From the NCBI RefSeq assembly GCF_026210795.1, contig NC_089436.1, positions 1,488,001 to 1,552,000 of the forward strand: a DNA stretch of 64,000 nucleotides, read 5' to 3'. This document shows positions 25,368 through 36,093 of the stretch, one piece after another (positions within the stretch are counted from its first letter, which is position 1; each line of letters opens with the position of its first letter). The notes beneath the pieces are model-generated. The model did not search any database, had not been told where the DNA came from, and saw only the letters and a program-made list of their open reading frames with translations. The stretch comes from Rhizophagus irregularis (taxonomy: Eukaryota > Glomeromycota > Glomeromycetes > Glomerales > Glomeraceae). The position numbers and the translations under genes are program-made.

Positions 25368-26345
25368 ATGGAGTGGTCGGGTAATCAGATATGGGGTGAA
25401 AGTTACTTGGCGGGTATCTCAGCCCGTGATAAATTAGCTATGAGAAATGACGAGAGTTCGACTTTAACTCTCAAAGTTGAGATAGCGAATCATCGAGATA
25501 TTCCATTCGTGTCATACGACATAGAAGAAGCTAAAGAGTATATTAATAAAATCCCCCATTATGTTCTTCGAATCTATGGACATCTCATTAATGGTCAGAA
25601 GGCAGTCGTAACTATCACTGGTATTAAGGTTTTCTTCGATATTCGCGTTCCCGAAAATTCGAGTATTCCTAAATTCTGGTCCAAAATTAAGGGTATACTT
25701 ACTACTGGAAAAGACAACCAGGGGAATAGAGTAGACATGAATCTGATCCGAAGGGAGTGCATAAAGGCATACCCTATTCGTGGCTACCATGCGGAAAAAA
25801 AGTCATATCTTCGCATCATTGCACCTAATAAAGATATAAGGTTCACTGCTCTCGATATCATTTCAAACTATAATTCGGAGGCTGATCCCGAATGTAAAAT
25901 AGAGACAGCTTCTGATGATACAGGTACATATTATCGTAAAGTTGCGAGAGAGTATAGGATACCACTTTCCGGATGGGGGTTAATAAGAGACTACAAATAT
26001 AATTTCGGAGCACCATATTATGCTCGTTCCCACCTTTGTCCACATGCGTTTTATGTCCATATCAAAAACTTCCGCCCCATAGACGATTTCGGACTACTTT
26101 ACGGAATCTATCTATCTTTTCTATTTACTCGTGACCGAGCATTAGTTCTAACATGGGACATAGAAACATACGATTCACGTGGATTAGGCAACTTCCCAGA
26201 AGCGAAAAATGACACGTCCCAGGTTTTTACGATCTGTATGACCCTACACTGGAAGGACGACTCAAAGCCACTAGAACAGATATGCCTTGTTGATGTTGAG
26301 ACGGCACCAAATCCGCGCTGGACAACCATCATATGTGGGAACTAA
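25368..26345 (+). CDS. Family B DNA polymerase locus, N-terminal and exonuclease-I part
   Basis: A 325-residue ORF. The N-terminal 250 residues match the NTD region of large family B polymerases. At about residue 263, TWDIETY is the Exo I motif (DxE) of the 3'-5' proofreading exonuclease. It lies directly before the main polymerase ORF on the same strand. As an element part it is reported with its own borders only; the polymerase locus as a whole looks broken once. Confidence 0.75.
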   Translation: MEWSGNQIWGESYLAGISARDKLAMRNDESSTLTLKVEIANHRDIPFVSYDIEEAKEYINKIPHYVLRIYGHLINGQKAVVTITGIKVFFDIRVPENSSIPKFWSKIKGILTTGKDNQGNRVDMNLIRRECIKAYPIRGYHAEKKSYLRIIAPNKDIRFTALDIISNYNSEADPECKIETASDDTGTYYRKVAREYRIPLSGWGLIRDYKYNFGAPYYARSHLCPHAFYVHIKNFRPIDDFGLLYGIYLSFLFTRDRALVLTWDIETYDSRGLGNFPEAKNDTSQVFTICMTLHWKDDSKPLEQICLVDVETAPNPRWTTIICGN

Positions 26346-26441
26346 GTCAATTTATTAAAAGCTTTCGCTTTATGCTGGAAATCTTTTGCTCCAGACATCC
26401 AGCTCGGTTTTAATGACTCTGGTTATGATTGGCCATTTATA

Positions 26442-29285
26442 GTGGAGAAGGCCACTAAGTTAGAAGTCCTCGGATGGATGATTCAGCAAATCTCTGCGAA
26501 CCCACATAAGAAAGCTAATGCTCAATCTATTCTCACTTGGAATTATTTCAGTGGAACTGGAAAGCCACTAACTAATGGTTTCTTCCAAAAGAGCCAGTGG
26601 GTAAAGAAAACGGACAGGAGTCCCAAAAAAATATTAGGCCGAGATTCCATTAATATCAAAATCCATCCAACTTTAGACTTCGAATCCTCCTTTCTTAAAC
26701 TTCCCGGGTGTGTGCCGATTGATGTTCGTGCAAGTTTTATGCAACTCCACCCTCACTCTGAAAAAACATCACTTAAATTCTTCTTAGAAAAATGTGGTCT
26801 CGATGGCAAAGCTGATATGCCCATGAGCAAATTATGGGAGTATTATTCGGAAGCAAGGAATGGGACTTCCGACTCTTCCGTCAAAAATATGCATGAAATC
26901 GTAAATTATTGTGTTATAGATGCTTTACGTTGTCAGGAGCTCATGGTTAAAAATAATGTCATAAATGATTATAGAGAAGTTGCCTCGATCGCCCACATAT
27001 CATTATTTGACACACATTATTATGCCATAGGAATGAAAGTAGGTAATCTCTTGGGCGCTGAAGCGTGGGCGGAGGACATTCTATTCAGCATGAAAACTTC
27101 TGATCAGAAAGCATCTGGGAAGTTTCCGGGAGCATATGTATTCCCACCTGAGAAAGGTCTTGAAAATAAGCGACCGGTCACGGGTTTGGACTTCGCTTCC
27201 TTGTACCCTAGCATAATTATGACTTATAACCTCTCATCCGAGAAGATGGTCTCAACACTTTTGGAGGCCGATGAGTTAGGGAGAGAGAATAAAGTGCTCC
27301 ACAATATCAAGTTCAAGTATAATGGTAATCCTATACGAGCCTGGACTATACGGCATGGGAATAAGCCTGATCAGAAAGGTCTTTTCCCAAAGATATTGGA
27401 GAGATTGGGGAGAATGCGAAATGAAATAAAAGCCCAGCTAAAGCCCATTGGAAAGAAAAAGGAATATATGGGAAAGGTCAAAAGTAGAATGGATGCCAGC
27501 GGATCTATCTCAATAGCGGACGCATTCAAAGATGTTTTGTCCTCGACGAAGAATATGAAGAAGCGTGCTGAGATGGTTAAAATCTTAGATCCTTTTATTG
27601 ATTTATCGTATGATAATTTTATAAAAGAATACAGTTCTGTCTGCTTTGCCTATGAATCTTTAAATTCTAAGCAGAAAGCCATTAAATTGTATATGAATTC
27701 ATTCTATGGTGTGACGGGTAGAAGTGGCTCCCCATTCTACATACTCGAACTTGCTGGAGGTGTTACTTCGGCTGGGCAAGAAATTATCAAACGTGTCACA
27801 GAGTACGTTAGAAAGAAAGGCTTTGGGATAAAATACGGTGATACCGATTCCTTATATCTCACTTGTCCAGATTCCTATTTTGAGAAATACGATCTGGCTT
27901 ATAATGATGGGAAGGGAGAAATCTCTAAACTAGAGTATTGGACCGAGATGGTCAAGACTACTATGGGTGTAATAGAAAAATTGCGCAATGATGTGAACAC
28001 TTTCCTCAGGCTCAAGACTAGATCGGATTATCTTAAAATGGCCTACGAGGAAGTACTATTTCCAGTAGCGTTTACCAGAAAGAAAAAATATTTTGGCATT
28101 GACCATGAAGAGACCCCCAACTTCGAACCAAGAGAGCCTTTTATAAGGGGAATAGATACTGTGAAGCAGGGTAAATCCCAAGTTTTCAAAACTATAGGGG
28201 ATCGTATTATGCGAAGGGCTATGGATATTAATAACGTCCAATCACTCCATGAGATTGTTGAAGACATTCTCAGGGATGCTATAATTAATCATGAGCAGTG
28301 GAATTTTGAACAATTTATAGAGACTGACGCTTGGAAACCCGATAAAGATAACAAAGCTGTTCAGCGTTTTATAGGAAGAATGAGAGGAAAGTATGATAGT
28401 AAAATTCCGATACCAGGTGAGCGCTTTAGTTATGTAGTAACCCATCCCGATACTACCTTCGATTTACATGGTAGAAAGTTAAAACCAACTAAAGGCGAAA
28501 AAATGGAATTCGCCGATGTAGCTAAGGAATTGGGGAAGGAATTAGATTTATACCATTATTTCGAAAAAACTATTATTGGCCTCTGTGCCCGATTTATCAT
28601 GTATGATAAGAAGTATGAGCCAGAACCCTCAAGTCGAATCATGCGAATCGAAGACCCGGATGAGAAATATAAGCAAATTGATGACTATGCTCAAAACAAG
28701 GCCAAGTCATGGCTTGAGGGATTCGTAAAAGAAAATATCATAGTCAATGGTGTTACTTCCAAGATGATGGAATCTCGTGGGATTGCTTATAAGCGTGCTT
28801 ACAGAACTGCGGTCAAAAAGGCACAAGAAATGTTGTATCAAAAGATAGGGTACTTATACGAAATATTTCATGGCGAATGGCTTAGCTACGAGATTTTCAT
28901 GATAAGTAACCCTATCGAGGTATTATGGGAGAAATTTATGAAATGCGCTAGGAAAATTTCAAAAGATAAAAACCTCTCGGTAGATGACGAAATGAAGGAA
29001 AAAATATGCTCTGATTTTGCTCGATATCCTAGCGAGCTTGCAAAGTGTATTGAAGAGTATAATTTATTCTTTCACAAATTGGTCTATCATATGCGTTACA
29101 AAGAGCATGTGTCAATTCCAGAAGAAATCAGACCAGTTGCATCCATGCGAAAAAATGAGATAATTGCTGACCTACCTTCCTTACCTCACATATCAGAAAT
29201 TGGGGTACTAGATGAGATTAGTAATTTATGGTATTTCCATCTTGAGGATGTGACCGAGCCGGAGGCAGTAAAGCAAAGCACTTAA
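26442..29285 (+). CDS. Family B DNA polymerase, exonuclease and polymerase domains
   Basis: A 947-residue ORF. Exonuclease motifs lie in the first 190 residues ([20 protein letters not shown]). Polymerase motif A is [10 protein letters not shown] (about residue 248), motif [13 protein letters not shown] (about 415) and motif C YGDTDSLY (about 464). The KKKYFG motif is at about 547. The length and the motif A to C spacing suit the DNA-/RNA-primed type seen in nucleocytoplasmic viruses and their relatives rather than the shorter protein-primed Polinton enzyme, though a TPR-type insertion cannot be excluded by eye. It would replicate the element's DNA. Fossil part; key motifs are readable. Confidence 0.9.
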   Translation: MEKATKLEVLGWMIQQISANPHKKANAQSILTWNYFSGTGKPLTNGFFQKSQWVKKTDRSPKKILGRDSINIKIHPTLDFESSFLKLPGCVPIDVRASFMQLHPHSEKTSLKFFLEKCGLDGKADMPMSKLWEYYSEARNGTSDSSVKNMHEIVNYCVIDALRCQELMVKNNVINDYREVASIAHISLFDTHYYAIGMKVGNLLGAEAWAEDILFSMKTSDQKASGKFPGAYVFPPEKGLENKRPVTGLDFASLYPSIIMTYNLSSEKMVSTLLEADELGRENKVLHNIKFKYNGNPIRAWTIRHGNKPDQKGLFPKILERLGRMRNEIKAQLKPIGKKKEYMGKVKSRMDASGSISIADAFKDVLSSTKNMKKRAEMVKILDPFIDLSYDNFIKEYSSVCFAYESLNSKQKAIKLYMNSFYGVTGRSGSPFYILELAGGVTSAGQEIIKRVTEYVRKKGFGIKYGDTDSLYLTCPDSYFEKYDLAYNDGKGEISKLEYWTEMVKTTMGVIEKLRNDVNTFLRLKTRSDYLKMAYEEVLFPVAFTRKKKYFGIDHEETPNFEPREPFIRGIDTVKQGKSQVFKTIGDRIMRRAMDINNVQSLHEIVEDILRDAIINHEQWNFEQFIETDAWKPDKDNKAVQRFIGRMRGKYDSKIPIPGERFSYVVTHPDTTFDLHGRKLKPTKGEKMEFADVAKELGKELDLYHYFEKTIIGLCARFIMYDKKYEPEPSSRIMRIEDPDEKYKQIDDYAQNKAKSWLEGFVKENIIVNGVTSKMMESRGIAYKRAYRTAVKKAQEMLYQKIGYLYEIFHGEWLSYEIFMISNPIEVLWEKFMKCARKISKDKNLSVDDEMKEKICSDFARYPSELAKCIEEYNLFFHKLVYHMRYKEHVSIPEEIRPVASMRKNEIIADLPSLPHISEIGVLDEISNLWYFHLEDVTEPEAVKQST

Positions 29286-29396
29286 ATAAATTATATTATT
29301 AAGTATTCTAGCGGAGGTATGGCAATTTCAGCTAAGAAAACTTATAATATTATTTATATATTTTTTCTCGTGCAATAATACCGGCTAACTTCAATT

Positions 29397-29930
29397 TCAA
29401 TCTTCGATCTTCCGGCCTCCGATCATACATCCCGACCTCGGATATGCCCAGAGAGGATAAAAATAGTTCCGGTTAGGAGAATAGTCAGTATTACTTTTTT
29501 TCGATGAATTCCAGTATTTCCTGACCACAAACCATATAACCGCAATCAGTAGAAAAGCAAGTATGGAATATAATACCATCGGCGACATTAGAGAGTTAAT
29601 AACGACAGGAACAGTCACTGATGCTAGAGGCATTTCTTGGGACAATGGTACTACTTCTGCGCCACCTGAATGCTTCGCAATCCCTTTTCTCGAAATGAAA
29701 TTTTCGGAATGTGCTGGTAGACTATGAACGGATTGATTAGATAGGGTAACTGCCTGGTTTCGAGAAACCATCTCATCCCGGGGTAATAGCTCTTGCAAAG
29801 CCTCTAATATATTTTCTCTGGCAAAACTTTTATCGAGTTCCATAACTTTATTTTCAAGACCATGATTATAGACGAGGGGTCTTAGATCATCACTGACCCA
29901 ACCTGGAATCTTTTGCGATGAATCATTCAT
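29397..29930 (-). CDS. Protein with C-terminal-side membrane anchor
   Basis: 177 residues. A hydrophobic helix, VLYSILAFLLIAVIWFVV, at about residues 120-138 is followed by RKYWNSSKK, a typical stop-transfer charge cluster, and a short tail. The N-terminal part is hydrophilic. A membrane or virion-membrane role is conceivable but not shown. It lies just left of the hAT-type insertion at 29962-30205, beyond which a coiled-coil ORF continues on the same strand. Confidence 0.5.
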   Translation of the reverse strand: MNDSSQKIPGWVSDDLRPLVYNHGLENKVMELDKSFARENILEALQELLPRDEMVSRNQAVTLSNQSVHSLPAHSENFISRKGIAKHSGGAEVVPLSQEMPLASVTVPVVINSLMSPMVLYSILAFLLIAVIWFVVRKYWNSSKKSNTDYSPNRNYFYPLWAYPRSGCMIGGRKIED

Positions 29931-29961
29931 AGGCGGAGGTGGAGTATTAGAGAGATCTGCT

Positions 29962-30205
29962 TAAGGTTGCTTGTCTAAACCTCTTCAAAATCCTACGATT
30001 AGTTTCGTCAAAATTTTACTATAGATTTATTATAGTTTCGGCAGAGTTTCAGCAGTTTCGGCATTTATAATAAGTTTCGGCAGTTTCGCCTTTCTCCAAA
30101 GTTTCACCAGTTTTTTAATATAACTTTAATATAGTTTCGGCAGAATTTCGCTTTTCGGCGAAACGCCATCTTGCCTAAACCTCTAGGTTTCGGCAAGCAA
30201 CCTTA
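29962..30205. mobile_element. Non-autonomous hAT-type element inserted in the virus-like element
   Basis: 244 bp with ends TAAGGTTGCTTG and CAAGCAACCTTA and an 8-bp duplication GATCTGCT on both sides (29954-29961 and 30206-30213). The interior is made of GTTTCGGCAGTTTCG-like repeats. The ends match the left end of the hAT copy at 21397, so it was probably moved by that family. It interrupts a minus-strand coding region of the element, so it is younger than the element. Confidence 0.9.
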
Positions 30206-31061
30206 GATCTGCTATTTCATTATCTTTCTTTGAGATTATCTCTTGGAGACGAGAATTTTCCTCCATCATTTTTAATCGTTCTGAAGACCGAATATCTAGC
30301 TCCCGTTTGTATATGTTATTCGACGCCTCTATCCCCTTTTCCATACATTCTATTTCATATTTTTTTGAATTTCGATCTTCCTTTACTTGTTCTAATTCAA
30401 GTCTGAGAGAATCGATCTCTTTGGGGTCAGGGTCAGATGGGTTGGTCCCAAAGGGACCGTTTATTTGGGCCAGATTCTCTATCATCCCTCCTATTACATC
30501 CAAACCATGATATGTACGCTCTAGATCTATGTCCTCCAACTTACCTTCCAATTCACGTATTTTAACTTCAAGAGAGAGAATCTTGATCTTGTCAGCGGAC
30601 GAAGCTTTCTGGGTCAAAGTTGCCTCTCTTTTTAGTGTTTTAATAGAAGATTTGAGCGATTGGATTTCAGCAGTATATTTGGCTTCAAGCTCACGTTGGC
30701 TCTCAGAATGAGACTTTCGTTCAGAAATAAGTTGGGATCTAACTTTAACGCTAGACGCATTTAACTGGCCAATCTTATTCCCAATATCACTATAGCTTCG
30801 CTGATACTCCTTTTCTCGCTCATTGTACTTATCTACCAGTTTTTCACTGAGATCATTAATCTCAGAGTTAAATTCAGTAACGGATCTTAATTTTTTTTCG
30901 AGCTCTTGCTCATATGCACTACCCAGCCGATGACCAGGTTTTTTATAAGAACCACCTTCTCTATCTTTTATATCATTCAATGTATGCACTTTGGACATAA
31001 TATTAGCATGGTTATATATTAGAAAAAAAATGCACGAATAAATTTCTGAGATAATAGACAT
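30183..31061 (-). CDS. Long coiled-coil protein
   Basis: 292 residues (a more likely start is the Met 20 residues in, at MSKVHTL). The sequence is almost wholly heptad-like: ELEKKLRSVTEFNSEINDLS, SLEVKIRELEGKLEDIDLE, LRLELEQVKEDRNSKKYEI. No catalytic motif is visible. It is a structural or scaffold-type protein by composition. The 3' end runs into the inserted hAT-type element. Several such coiled-coil proteins occur in this block. Confidence 0.6.
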   Translation of the reverse strand: MSIISEIYSCIFFLIYNHANIMSKVHTLNDIKDREGGSYKKPGHRLGSAYEQELEKKLRSVTEFNSEINDLSEKLVDKYNEREKEYQRSYSDIGNKIGQLNASSVKVRSQLISERKSHSESQRELEAKYTAEIQSLKSSIKTLKREATLTQKASSADKIKILSLEVKIRELEGKLEDIDLERTYHGLDVIGGMIENLAQINGPFGTNPSDPDPKEIDSLRLELEQVKEDRNSKKYEIECMEKGIEASNNIYKRELDIRSSERLKMMEENSRLQEIISKKDNEIADLRLLAET

Positions 31062-31251
31062 AATCTGTTTATTCAGAATAATACATTCTTTCTAAATATC
31101 CTATTTATCCCGTATATCTTATACGTCCAGAATATTATCTTCCTATATATCCTGTATATCCCATATTTTCGGAATAATACATACTTTCTATATATCCTAT
31201 TTAATAAATTATTTTGGAGTATTATATTAGATATAAAAAAATATTGCTACC

Positions 31252-31794
31252 ATGCTCAGACAACGCATGAGATGTGAGTCCCCTCCTTTTTCACCAGCCG
31301 ATTATGATCATATTATGCAATGTGCTGAAAAAAAGCCTAGAGATAAAGTTTTAAAGGATTTAACAAATAAATATCGCACATCACAAAAACGTATTTATCA
31401 GATCTGGAGAGGTGAAGAAAAAAATAGGGTTGCGTGGAATCAACCAATTCATATGTCAACAGCTGGTCCTGGAGGGACTGCTTCGCTTTCTAATATAAAT
31501 GTTGTGGACGGGCAGATCGAGCCAAAGATCCAAGGCCAAGACGTTTCTCCATTTACAGAACTGGAAAAACAAATACGTGATGCTAAGATAGAGCCTAGCA
31601 AATCTATTGATTCAGTTTTGGAAGAAGGTGGGAAGGCAAAAAAGGCCGGAGGGAAGAAATTGAAGTCCAAGGATGGGATACCACCGCTAATACCATCTCC
31701 TATCCAGTCTCAACCAATTCCCACGTCGCATGAGAAGATAGTTGAAAGAAACGTAAAAAATATAGCAAATATGAAGAATATATTAGAAAAATAA
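31252..31794 (+). CDS. Small helix-turn-helix-like protein
   Basis: 180 residues. The N-terminal 60 residues look like a homeodomain-like or recombinase-type HTH (DKVLKDLTNKYRTSQKRIYQ, then IWRG). Then comes a disordered, Lys- and Pro-rich tail. It is plus-strand, facing the minus-strand protease/Gag-like block. Probably binds DNA, perhaps the element's own ends or promoters (inference). Confidence 0.5.
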   Translation: MLRQRMRCESPPFSPADYDHIMQCAEKKPRDKVLKDLTNKYRTSQKRIYQIWRGEEKNRVAWNQPIHMSTAGPGGTASLSNINVVDGQIEPKIQGQDVSPFTELEKQIRDAKIEPSKSIDSVLEEGGKAKKAGGKKLKSKDGIPPLIPSPIQSQPIPTSHEKIVERNVKNIANMKNILEK

Positions 31795-31804
31795 CTCGCC
31801 TATT

Positions 31805-31935
31805 CTCTGCCTTAAGCGCCTTCGGCAAGAAGTTCATCATAGCGCGCCTGTAATCTTTCACAATACTCATTGATTTCTGCATTATATTTAAGAGTGCTAT
31901 ATAGCATTTTTTCAAGTTCCTTATAACTCACTTTT
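31805..31935 (-). CDS. Short coiled-coil ORF overlapping the end of the protease ORF
   Basis: About 40 codons beginning at GTG in an A9-GTGA overlap with the protease ORF (YKELEKMLYSTLKYNAEINE). Helical and Glu/Lys-rich. Too short to name. The overlap type is the same as at the zinc-knuckle/protease junction. Confidence 0.3.
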
Positions 31936-32809
31936 TTTTTAATACATCATCATCCTCACTTAAATCCTGCAAAATACAGTCCGGAGTCGAGGATTCATCA
32001 CATTTGGAAGTAGTGGTCGCACAATTCACCTCGAGCTTATTCTTGACCTTATGCATATTAATTGGGATAAAAAATTCCTTACCATTACACTCTAGTCTCA
32101 ATTCCCGCTTTGATGCAAGTAAATCATAATTATATTTATCAAGAAGCGTGTTGGGTAAGATTAGCATCGGCTTAGGGTATTTGACTACAGCAAAATCAGC
32201 ATATATAGTACATCCGGGAGCGAAATTTACTGGGACATTTCTGACAATTCCAAGGGATTCTGTGGGAGTAGTAGCAATGCCTCTGAGATCATGTTTTTCT
32301 TTTGTATCAATTTCTAGCTTTGATCGTTTAGAGATATCATCTGTCATAATCAGAAAATTAGCACCAGGATCAACTATGGCACCCGGAATGACTAGATGCT
32401 TGATTTTGCACTTAGTAGTAACAACATCTGTGGCGGGATCTTTTTTCTGAACGAAATCGATTTCCATAGGCTCATTTAGAATTTCGTCTTCCCCACCTGA
32501 GTCTGGAGTTTCAGGAGTATCCGAAGTGGAGTCATCTTTACCATCAATCAGTATTCTGGAAGCAGAATTCTGCGATTGAAAAAAGGCTATGATGTCGCCA
32601 AACTTTTCATTAAGCACCTTCTCAATAATTTTCTCAATAATATTTTCCAAGCGGGATTGATTATCCTGTGACAGGGATTCTGAACTTCGCTTTTTCTTTT
32701 TAGAGAAAAAAGCTGTCTCTATATCTGTTACCTCTTGAGACTTAGCCGTAAGGCGACTCTTTGATTTCTTTTTTAGTGAAGAGGAAGGATTACTCGATTC
32801 TTTCTTCAC
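31928..32809 (-). CDS. Retropepsin-like aspartic protease ORF
   Basis: 293 residues. After a basic, disordered first half, GAIVDPGANFLIMTDDIS matches the D-(S/T)-G-A active-site loop of retropepsins. ILPNTLLDKYNYDLLAS resembles the later I-L-G-x-(D/P) strand. Such proteases cut Gag polyproteins in retroelements. It directly follows the zinc-knuckle ORF on the same strand, an order Gag to protease as in Ty3-like elements, but no reverse transcriptase or RNase H is found nearby. Fossil part. Confidence 0.7.
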   Translation of the reverse strand: MKKESSNPSSSLKKKSKSRLTAKSQEVTDIETAFFSKKKKRSSESLSQDNQSRLENIIEKIIEKVLNEKFGDIIAFFQSQNSASRILIDGKDDSTSDTPETPDSGGEDEILNEPMEIDFVQKKDPATDVVTTKCKIKHLVIPGAIVDPGANFLIMTDDISKRSKLEIDTKEKHDLRGIATTPTESLGIVRNVPVNFAPGCTIYADFAVVKYPKPMLILPNTLLDKYNYDLLASKRELRLECNGKEFFIPINMHKVKNKLEVNCATTTSKCDESSTPDCILQDLSEDDDVLKKK

Positions 32810-33375
32810 TTTTTTTTTGCCTTAGTAATATTAATATTAATATCAGCTTCGGACTCAGATTCGGATGAAGAACTCGAACCAGAATCAGAAGAGTCATCAG
32901 ACAACATATCAGAGTTAGTGTCCGAACCCGAATCTGAATCTAAAGTGGCAAGATTTACTTTACCTTTTTTAGACTTACTCTTCTTTTTTCTGGGACACTT
33001 ACGAGAATTGTGACCAGTTTTACCACAATTAGAGCATTTATGCTTGGCTAACTTTTTGACCACATTAACCATTTGAGAGTATTTTTTGGAAAGCTTGGTG
33101 TAATTGGTATTATTAACACCCAATCTCCTTATTAATTCGTCATTAATATAATTATCTAAGGATGTAAGATCTTTTGGTGCATCAACTGGCATTCCCAACC
33201 GCACTGCGCGTATATACATCTTTTCTAAGGCATCATTATTTTGGGGTTGTGCCTGAATCGGTTGAACTAACTGTGCTTCAAGGGAGGCTATTTTGGAATT
33301 TAACTTATCAATCTCAGCTGAAGAATTACTCTGATAATTTTGACCCCATTTAAATTGGGAGCACGCTCCAGCCAC
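32806..33375 (-). CDS. Gag-like zinc-knuckle ORF
   Basis: 189 residues. A CCHC zinc knuckle (CSNCGKTGHNSRKCPRKKK) at about residues 113-131 is followed by an Asp/Ser-rich acidic tail (SDSGSDTNSDMLSDDSSDSG). Knuckles of this type bind nucleic acid in Gag proteins. It lies downstream of a Gag-core-like ORF and upstream of the protease ORF. The Gag-like locus as a whole looks broken in one or two places. Confidence 0.75.
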   Translation of the reverse strand: MAGACSQFKWGQNYQSNSSAEIDKLNSKIASLEAQLVQPIQAQPQNNDALEKMYIRAVRLGMPVDAPKDLTSLDNYINDELIRRLGVNNTNYTKLSKKYSQMVNVVKKLAKHKCSNCGKTGHNSRKCPRKKKSKSKKGKVNLATLDSDSGSDTNSDMLSDDSSDSGSSSSSESESEADININITKAKKK

Positions 33376-33379
33376 ATGT

Positions 33380-34313
33380 CTTTTAGATTTGTAAAAAATG
33401 CATTAATACCGGCAGGAGTGACAGCTCGCATCCATGTATAAAGATCACCCGACAAGTGATTCTTAAGAAATCCTACAGTTTGGGCATCACCATCTGCTAC
33501 ACCTAATAATAAAGGTCGGATTCTTTTCTTTTATCAAGTATCTGGTGAGTCTGTGGGTAGAAATTTTTCTTGAGTTAATCTTTGAAGTGCCGACTGCCGA
33601 CTACCTACTGTTTCTCGTTGATAATGTGATCTCATCCAAGCGCGTAAAGTAGCTGGAGTATTAATATTAGCATTTCCGTTATATGGGTCTTGGGCAGGAA
33701 CTGGTAAATATTTTCCTCCCATCTGAGCTTTATAAATATCACACTTGACAGCATCATCAAAATCTCCGGCATTTGCATTTTCAAGAACAGTCATATGTCC
33801 TTGCGCGAATGATATTGATTGAATAAGCCTATCCAAATAATCGTCAGGAGGTTCTTGGCCTGTATACGGCTTATTTTTAGCAAGAATAGGTGCAATCAAA
33901 TTTAATACTGGTAAACGTCTAGCGTCAGCCATATTTCCTAATGGATTATTCTGAAGCGCCAAAATTTGTCCCTGCAAATTTAAAATATTCTGGTCTCTTT
34001 GCCTAATCACTAGTTGGAAAACAAACTTTTCACGTAGCAATTTACCAATGCGGGTTTGTTTTCTTGCTATAATAACTAACATCCTATTTACCTGGTTTTG
34101 GGCATTGGTCTGCAACTGTCGGGTATTTTGCTGAAGACGGTTAGTATTTCGCTGATACAATAGCTGTTTAGCAAATTTTTCTCGTAATAGTTCCTGAATA
34201 CGTCTATCTTTATCCTGATATGAAAACATCCAGCGACAGGATTCTTGCCTCTCATTATTATAGGCCAACATAGCCAAGTCCCGCTCTCCTTGAGCATTGT
34301 CCCTTTCTCTCAC
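33380..34313 (-). CDS. Gag-core-like ORF region
   Basis: The 259-residue ORF at 33534-34313 begins with a Gln/Arg-rich coiled coil. It then shows LNLIAPILAKNKPYTGQEPP and DYLDRLIQSISFAQG, like the capsid N-domain region of Ty3-type Gag. Just downstream the minus strand keeps a LKNHLSGDLYTWMRAV-type stretch, the conserved Retrotrans_gag core. A Gag-like shell is plausible as the element's structural protein (inference). Fossil part, broken. Confidence 0.6.
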
Positions 34314-34367
34314 AGTTCTTTCAACTCGAACTCGGGATTCATCTAATAAACGTTGAAATCGTAAATT

Positions 34368-34991
34368 CTAGTTTCTAATATCTCTTAACTGATTCCCAAG
34401 ATCCCGTTCCCGGTTATTTGTATCATTTAATATGTTCTGATACTGATCACGCTCGGCTGTAATATTTTGCAAAGTAACCCGAATAGTATTTAATGAGCCT
34501 CTGATACCATCTATAACATTAGCAGGATTCTGCATAGGAGTACCAACTCCCCTAATGTGATTTTCAATTCGATCTAACCCTCTATTAACATTTGCGATAA
34601 GATTGGTCGTTGCCATATCTAAAGCATTTATTGAGATTTTTTTATCTATGAGAATCCAGATTCTTGCTTTAAGACTCCCAACCTTATTTTCAAGCTCTAT
34701 GATTCGTCCATCTTGAATAGACCTAACCTCATCTTTGAATTTCTTATCCTGTTGTAAAACCCTAAGCTGTTTTCGCAAATCGGATATTTCTGATTTAAGT
34801 TTCTCTATCTCTTTCTCATGTGCTATGATAGTATTATCCTGTATTGAGATAGTTCGATAACATTGCTCAAGCTCTTTTACCAGAGATCGAATTTTTTTCT
34901 CATTGCTCTTATTAATGAAAATCTCATCTTGAAGCTCACCACGAAGCTCTTGATTCGTATCTAAAAGCTGTGAATATGTCAGATCAAACAT
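34368..34991 (-). CDS. Coiled-coil protein upstream of the Gag-like ORF
   Basis: 207 residues of heptad repeat (QLLDTNQELRGELQDEIF, EKEIEKLKSEISDLRKQL). It continues the same strand and is directly upstream of the Gag-like ORF, which also begins as a coiled coil. It may be the N-terminal region of the same structural gene. I describe it separately as a part. Confidence 0.5.
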   Translation of the reverse strand: MFDLTYSQLLDTNQELRGELQDEIFINKSNEKKIRSLVKELEQCYRTISIQDNTIIAHEKEIEKLKSEISDLRKQLRVLQQDKKFKDEVRSIQDGRIIELENKVGSLKARIWILIDKKISINALDMATTNLIANVNRGLDRIENHIRGVGTPMQNPANVIDGIRGSLNTIRVTLQNITAERDQYQNILNDTNNRERDLGNQLRDIRN

Positions 34992-35037
34992 GGTATTATT
35001 CAGCCCTGATTTATAGTACTATCATAATAATCCTACT

Positions 35038-36069
35038 TTGAGAATGAGTCAACCGCAAATTGTGATAGATCCCGATGAAGAGCTCCGTATAGTCTGTAGA
35101 CTTCTATTTTATAATATACCCGGTTTTCATCCCAATGCAAAAAAATTACATAAAGCATGTCAGGAGGAAGGATATTCTTTTCGATTACAGGATATCGCAA
35201 AATGGGTAAAATACCAATATAGCTACCAAATCTATCAACAGCCATTGCCATGCAAAGCTGAGGCGAGTTTCTCAAAAATCAAAATTCCAAATAAGGTGCA
35301 CCAGTGTGATATTTTGCTCCATACTCATGATGACCAGGATGGAAGAAGGGTATTCGTTTGTAGTTTTCTAGTCATAGATGTGGCAACACGTTTTAAGGCT
35401 GGACGTTCATTAACATCAAGAAATAGTTTGAAAATCTGGAATGCGGTCGAAGAAATATATGAGGACCCCTCTAATCCTCTTACATGGCCAGGATTATTGA
35501 TGACTGATGGTGATGCTTCGTTCCGAGGTGCATTTTTACGAGGGATGGAACAGCATAATGTTCCAATACGTGTTGTCGACCTTTATAGTTTCGAGAGCCT
35601 GGCTTTGATCAAAGCATTCAAGAAAAATCTAGCAAAATTAATATATAAGGTCCAATATGCTATAGAGGGGCGATTGGCCGAAGGAGAACGATCAAGACTA
35701 TGGAATAAAATTCTTGAGAAATACATTGATTTTATGAACAATAGCAAGACTCGCCTTATCGGAATGTCACCAGCTCATGCTATGACTTTGGAAGAGGTCG
35801 AATCGAAACCTTCTAGTAAAGCTAAACGGGCAATTAGGAGACACGAAGAGATAAAGTTAAAAAAGGGTACAGCGGTTAGATATCTATTGAAACCGGGTGA
35901 GCTGGAAGGTGATCACAGGCATCGAGCAACTGATCCGTACTGGTCATTACGTGTATACAAGATCAAAAGAGTTGTTGTCGGAAGGAATCCACCACAACCA
36001 GTCTTATATTATCTCGAGAATGAGCCCATTGAATCCACTGCTCACTTGATAGGACGGAACCCCAAGTGA
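35038..36069 (+). CDS. rve-type (retroviral-like) integrase
   Basis: 343 residues in one frame. An RNase H-like core runs from about residue 85 to 200: QCDILLHTHDDQ (acidic position 91), FLVIDVATRFKAG, and LLMTDGDASFRG (acidic position 157). The downstream helix is AFKKNLAKLIY. AVRYLLKPGELEG, YWSLRVYKIKRV and VLYYLEN form a C-terminal chromo/SH3-like barrel, as in Polinton and Ginger-type integrases. It would insert element DNA into the host genome. Divergent from the coiled-coil/Gag-like operon-like block, with a very short intergenic gap. Fossil part. Confidence 0.8.
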   Translation: MRMSQPQIVIDPDEELRIVCRLLFYNIPGFHPNAKKLHKACQEEGYSFRLQDIAKWVKYQYSYQIYQQPLPCKAEASFSKIKIPNKVHQCDILLHTHDDQDGRRVFVCSFLVIDVATRFKAGRSLTSRNSLKIWNAVEEIYEDPSNPLTWPGLLMTDGDASFRGAFLRGMEQHNVPIRVVDLYSFESLALIKAFKKNLAKLIYKVQYAIEGRLAEGERSRLWNKILEKYIDFMNNSKTRLIGMSPAHAMTLEEVESKPSSKAKRAIRRHEEIKLKKGTAVRYLLKPGELEGDHRHRATDPYWSLRVYKIKRVVVGRNPPQPVLYYLENEPIESTAHLIGRNPK

Positions 36070-36093
36070 CCCTTCAAATATGAGGAACTTCAA

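Noticed and set aside
31805-34991. A separate Ty3-type LTR retrotransposon
   Set aside because: No reverse transcriptase, RNase H, primer-binding site or long terminal repeats were seen. Not excluded, but the simpler reading is a module of the large element.
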